A DNA stretch of 35,186 nt from an uncultured Clostridia bacterium (GTDB lineage Bacteria; Bacillota; Clostridia; TANB77; CAG-508). This document shows positions 32,130-35,186 of the stretch, piece by piece; positions within the stretch are counted from its first letter, which is position 1; every line of letters starts with the position of its first letter. Location: positions 1 through 35,186 of the forward strand of contig CAJFJY010000017.1 of assembly GCA_904384205.1 (NCBI GenBank), read 5' to 3'. Both the position numbers and the translations under genes were made by a program. Under the pieces are notes generated by a model that did no database searches, was not told where the DNA came from, and saw only the letters and a program-made list of their open reading frames with translations.

Positions 32130-32215
32130 ATTGTGAGTGTATAAAATCGAATTGTTTCTAGACAAACTTATAAATTTTTATTGAGACAAAATTATTTAAA
32201 AGGAGCTACACAATA

Positions 32216-32247
32216 AAAAGCAAGAATTTCTTGCTATTTTTCTTTTT
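32216..32247. terminator. Two-way terminator-like hairpin upstream of the ATPase/nuclease gene
   Basis: AGCAAGA (32219-32225) pairs with TCTTGCT (32229-32235); a T-rich run follows on the plus strand and TTTTTATT on the minus strand. No plus-strand gene lies upstream, so it either shields the divergent operons from each other or ends a short RNA from a weak promoter at about 32116-32145 (TTGAAA, 18 bases, TATAAA). Confidence 0.5.
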
Positions 32248-32259
32248 CTATAGTAGAAT
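32231..32259 (+). promoter_or_regulatory. Possible promoter of the ATPase/nuclease gene
   Basis: TTGCTA (32231-32236) and TAGAAT (32254-32259) are 17 bases apart. The -35 lies in the hairpin above, so the two signals may compete. Confidence 0.35.
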
Positions 32260-32321
32260 AACAGTATCAAAGCTAGGTAAAATATAAGTGTATAGATAAT
32301 AAAAGGAAGGAGCGTAAATAC

Positions 32322-33989
32322 ATGAAAGGCATAGGTATAGGAATAAGTGATTTTAAAATGTTAAGATTAAGAAAAAATTATTATATAGATAAAACAATGT
32401 ATATAAAACATATAATAGACAATCAAGCAAGCGTAATATTATTAACAAGACCACGAAGATTCGGAAAAACATTAAATATGAGTATGCTAAAATACTATTT
32501 TGACAGTACAGCAAAAGATAGTAAAGAGCTATTTGAAGGCTTAAAAATAATGGAACAAGGAGAAGAATATACATCAAAATTAGGATATTATCCAGTAATA
32601 TATTTAACATTAAAAGACGCAGGACTAATGAATTATGATTTAATGATTATGCAACTTAAAACAATAATGATGGAATTATATTATGAGCATAAATATTTAT
32701 TAGAAGGACAAATGTCAGAAGGAGAAAGAACAATATTTAATAAAATATTATCAGCAAATGCAAATGATGTTGACTTAATAAATTCAGTAAAGATGTTATC
32801 AAAACTTTTAAATCAATATTTTAATAAACCAGTAATACTACTAATAGACGAATATGACGTACCACTACAAAATGCATATGTAGAAGGATATTATGATGAA
32901 GCAGTAAAATTCTTCAAAACATTTTATGGAACAACATTTAAAGATAATCCATATTTAGAAAAAACAGTACTAACAGGAGTAAGTAGAGTAGCAAAAGAAA
33001 GTATATTTAGTGGGGCAAATAACTTTAAAGTATTTACAATATTAGATAATGAATTTAGCGAAGATTTTGGAATAACAGAAGAGGAAACGGATAAAATCAT
33101 AAAAGATTTTAACATAGAAGACGAAAAAGAAGAAATAAAAAAATGGTATGATGGATATACAATAGGAAATACAACAGGTATATATAATCCATGGAGTATA
33201 TTAAATTATTTAACAGACAGAAAATTAATGCCATATTGGGTAAATACAAGTTCAAATGATTTAATAAAACTAGTATTAAAAAATTCGGTAACAGTAAAAG
33301 AAAAAATTGAAACATTATTAAGAGATGAAGAAATAGAAGTGCCAATAAACCTAGAAACAATAATAGTAGGAATAGAAAATGACGAAGATAATATATGGGG
33401 ACTAATGCTCCAAACAGGATATTTAAAAATAACAGAGGTAGTAGATTTAGCAGTACATATATATAAAGTAAAGATTCCAAACTATGAAATAAATATATTG
33501 TTCCAACAAATAGTACATGAATGGTTTAGAAATAAAGTACCAGGGAATGACTTAAGAACTATATTAAAAGATTTAGTCACATTAGATTTTGAGAATTTTG
33601 AATATAAATTTAAAAGATTAGTAAAAGAAATGTTTAGTTATATGGATGTAGGAGAAGATACAGCAGAAAACTTTTACCATGCATTTGTATTAGGAATGTT
33701 AGTAGGACTAAAAGACACATACTATGTAAATTCAAATAGAGAATCAGGATTAGGAAGGTATGATATAATGCTAGAACCAAAAGATAAAAATGGAAATAGC
33801 TTTATAATGGAATTTAAACTATATAGTGAGGATAAAGAAGAAAGTATAGAAGAAATAATAGAAACTGCAAAAAAACAAATAGAAGAAAAAGGATATGAAA
33901 CAAACTTAAAAGAAAGAGGCTTTACAAATATAACAAAAATAGTATTTGCATTTAAGGGTAAAGAAGTAAAAATGGAAGTTGTGAATTAG
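32322..33989 (+). CDS. AAA-ATPase-like protein with C-terminal PD-(D/E)XK nuclease-like domain
   Basis: A 555-residue protein of the widespread two-domain family with an N-terminal AAA-ATPase-like half and a C-terminal PD-(D/E)XK-like half. ISDFKMLRLRKNYYIDKTMYI and the Walker A TRPRRFGKTLNMS (P-loop at about 43-50) open it, and LLIDEYDVPL is the Walker B. The C-terminal GRYDIMLEPKDKNGNSFIMEFKL carries the nuclease-type D (about 481), E497 and K499. The family is abundant, often in many copies per genome, in gut Clostridia and Bacteroidetes. Its role is not known; mobile-element or defence functions have been suggested. GGAAGGAG precedes the ATG. The stop codon TAG is fused to a GGGACG repeat. 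Confidence 0.88.
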   Translation: MKGIGIGISDFKMLRLRKNYYIDKTMYIKHIIDNQASVILLTRPRRFGKTLNMSMLKYYFDSTAKDSKELFEGLKIMEQGEEYTSKLGYYPVIYLTLKDAGLMNYDLMIMQLKTIMMELYYEHKYLLEGQMSEGERTIFNKILSANANDVDLINSVKMLSKLLNQYFNKPVILLIDEYDVPLQNAYVEGYYDEAVKFFKTFYGTTFKDNPYLEKTVLTGVSRVAKESIFSGANNFKVFTILDNEFSEDFGITEEETDKIIKDFNIEDEKEEIKKWYDGYTIGNTTGIYNPWSILNYLTDRKLMPYWVNTSSNDLIKLVLKNSVTVKEKIETLLRDEEIEVPINLETIIVGIENDEDNIWGLMLQTGYLKITEVVDLAVHIYKVKIPNYEINILFQQIVHEWFRNKVPGNDLRTILKDLVTLDFENFEYKFKRLVKEMFSYMDVGEDTAENFYHAFVLGMLVGLKDTYYVNSNRESGLGRYDIMLEPKDKNGNSFIMEFKLYSEDKEESIEEIIETAKKQIEEKGYETNLKERGFTNITKIVFAFKGKEVKMEVVN

Positions 33990-34032
33990 GGACGTATTAA
34001 AATGAACAAAAATTGTTCAAAAGGAACAGATC
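33988..34032. repeat. Dispersed GGGACG repeat (copy 4), fused to a stop codon
   Basis: Starts GGGACGTA, contains GAACAAAAATTGTTC and ends GGAACAGATCT. It matches copy 1 at 6583-6628 (opposite strand) over about 45 bases with few changes. Its first G is the last base of the stop codon of the preceding gene. Confidence 0.72.
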
Positions 34033-34059
34033 TATTGAATATATAATTTTAATATATAA

Positions 34060-34104
34060 AAAAATCTCAGAAAAATAAAAAATAATTTCTGGGATTTTTA
34101 ATTT
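34060..34104 (+). terminator. Terminator after the ATPase/nuclease gene
   Basis: AAAAATCTCAGAAA (34060-34073) pairs with TTTCTGGGATTTTT (34086-34099), with one G-U pair, and is followed by AATTTT. Confidence 0.75.
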
Positions 34105-34139
34105 TCTATAAAAAATTGCAAATAAAATTAAAATATTTT

Positions 34140-34160
34140 CATTAAGTAAGATACTTAATG
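34140..34160. promoter_or_regulatory. Perfect 9-bp palindrome upstream of the tyrosine recombinase
   Basis: CATTAAGTA, three bases, TACTTAATG. It lies about 105 bases before the recombinase start. A looser relative, TTAAAGTATTTTACTTAA, lies right after that gene at the window end. Either an operator or a recombinase core-site relic; too little is seen to decide. Confidence 0.35.
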
Positions 34161-34264
34161 AATAATGCTATGAATAAAACATTGAAAAGTCAATAAAAAG
34201 CAGTGAAAATAATATTAAAGATATAAATAAATTAAGAAATATAGTAAAGAAAGAAGATGATAAA

Positions 34265-35161
34265 TTGAATTTTAATATATTAGTAGAAGGATGGTTAGAA
34301 AATAAGAAAATATCCATAAAAGAATCGACTTATTGTAATTATGTATATGTAATAAATAAATATATAACACCGACATTTGAAAACATGGAAATTAAAGAAT
34401 TGCAAAATTATAATTTTAATGATTTTGTAATAGAACTTATGGAAGAACTATCAACAAAAACAGTAAGAGATATTTTATGTATTCTAAAAGCAATCTTATG
34501 CTATGTAAATGAAGAATATGATTGTAATATAAAAATTAGTAAAATCAAAAGTCCAAAATTAGTTCAAGGTAATGTTACTGTACTAAGTAATAGAGAAAAA
34601 GGAAGGTTAGAGAACTATTGTATTAGAGTAGATACATTAAAATCTATGGGAATACTCATTTGTTTAAATACTGGAATAAGAATAGGCGAATTATGTGCTT
34701 TAAAATGGAAGAATGTGGATTTAGATAAAAAGATATTATATGTAAATCATACTTTACAACGAGTTTATGATAAAAAACAAAAGAAAACTAAAATTATAAT
34801 AGATGTACCCAAAACAGCAAAATCAATAAGACAAATTCCAATATCAAATAAATTATATGAAATACTAAAGACAATAAAAAATAAATATAATGATGATAAT
34901 TTTTTCCTAACAGGAAGTAGTGAAAAGTTTATAGAACCTAGAAATTATCAAAAATATTTTAAAAATGTATTAAGAAAATGTAGAATAAAATCATATAAAT
35001 TTCACACCCTTCGTCATACATTTGCAAGTAATTGTATAGAAGTAGGAATGGATGTAAAAAGTTTAAGTGAGATGTTAGGACATTCAAGTGTTGAGATTAC
35101 ACTTAATAAATATGTTCATTCTAATTATAAATTGCAAAAAAAATACCTTGAAAAACTGTAA
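34265..35161 (+). CDS. Tyrosine recombinase (phage/element integrase type)
   Basis: Site-specific recombinase of 298 residues with all catalytic positions: R139 (TGIRIGEL), K183 or K186 (VPKTAKS), H247 and R250 (FHTLRHTF), H273 (LGHSS) and the nucleophile Y283 (LNKYVH). The N-terminal core-binding domain (about 3-95) begins directly at the start; an arm-binding domain of larger integrases is absent. The start is a TTG with only a weak AAGAAG site. The frame is open for 30 codons further upstream without an ATG, and an ATG-led 12-codon frame (MNNAMNKTLKSQ) runs beside it. An N-terminal frameshift is therefore possible. It points to a mobile element or remnant continuing to the right. Confidence 0.88.
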   Translation: MNFNILVEGWLENKKISIKESTYCNYVYVINKYITPTFENMEIKELQNYNFNDFVIELMEELSTKTVRDILCILKAILCYVNEEYDCNIKISKIKSPKLVQGNVTVLSNREKGRLENYCIRVDTLKSMGILICLNTGIRIGELCALKWKNVDLDKKILYVNHTLQRVYDKKQKKTKIIIDVPKTAKSIRQIPISNKLYEILKTIKNKYNDDNFFLTGSSEKFIEPRNYQKYFKNVLRKCRIKSYKFHTLRHTFASNCIEVGMDVKSLSEMLGHSSVEITLNKYVHSNYKLQKKYLEKL

Positions 35162-35186
35162 ATAGTTCTTAAAGTATTTTACTTAA

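Overview
The window looks like a chromosomal segment from a very AT-rich, spore-forming Clostridia-type Firmicute. Codons are dominated by AGA, AUA, GGA and GAA. Shine-Dalgarno sites are strong (AGAAAGGA, GGAGG) and promoters are sigma-A-like. There is a tricistronic GerA/GerB/GerC germinant-receptor operon, a diadenylate cyclase gene next to radA, and a HrcA-type CIRCE operator before groES. The genus cannot be fixed from the sequence alone.

Region 1 (1 to about 6.05 kb) is the right-hand part of an integrated mobilizable element, mostly read from the minus strand. It holds a large serine recombinase, a MobV/Pre-type relaxase with a candidate oriT beside it, small unknown proteins, a HExxH metallopeptidase with its own promoter, and a candidate type I toxin-antitoxin locus: a 39-residue membrane peptide, a convergent antisense RNA and a shared two-way terminator. 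The recombinase is broken by a perfect 37-bp tandem duplication that shifts its frame. The element runs off the left edge.

Region 2 (6.05 to 9.7 kb) has a small unknown gene, a tRNA-Gly(UCC) on the minus strand, an unusually short alanyl-tRNA synthetase lacking the C-terminal C-Ala domain, a HIT protein and a sortase.

Region 3 (9.8 to 27.6 kb) is a plus-strand run of housekeeping genes: ligA, a small unknown gene, folD, dprA, mreB, mtaB, an unknown 109-residue protein with a strong promoter, radA, disA, a membrane-anchored cyclophilin, pyrG, groES, groEL, secG and rnr. Several intergenic spaces carry hairpins that look regulatory (pyrG leader, groES-groEL spacer, radA upstream region).

Region 4 (27.6 to 32.1 kb) is the minus-strand germination operon in the order A, B, C, then a two-helix small protein that resembles the D subunits of some receptors. 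It is separated from rnr by a 54-bp-arm inverted repeat.

Region 5 (32.1 kb to the end) carries an AAA-ATPase-like/PD-(D/E)XK protein of unknown role and a tyrosine recombinase, which may mark the edge of a second mobile or remnant element.

A family of dispersed intergenic repeats built on a GGGACG core occurs at least four times, several times fused directly to a stop codon. Gene functions are assigned from motifs read in the translations; no database search was possible.
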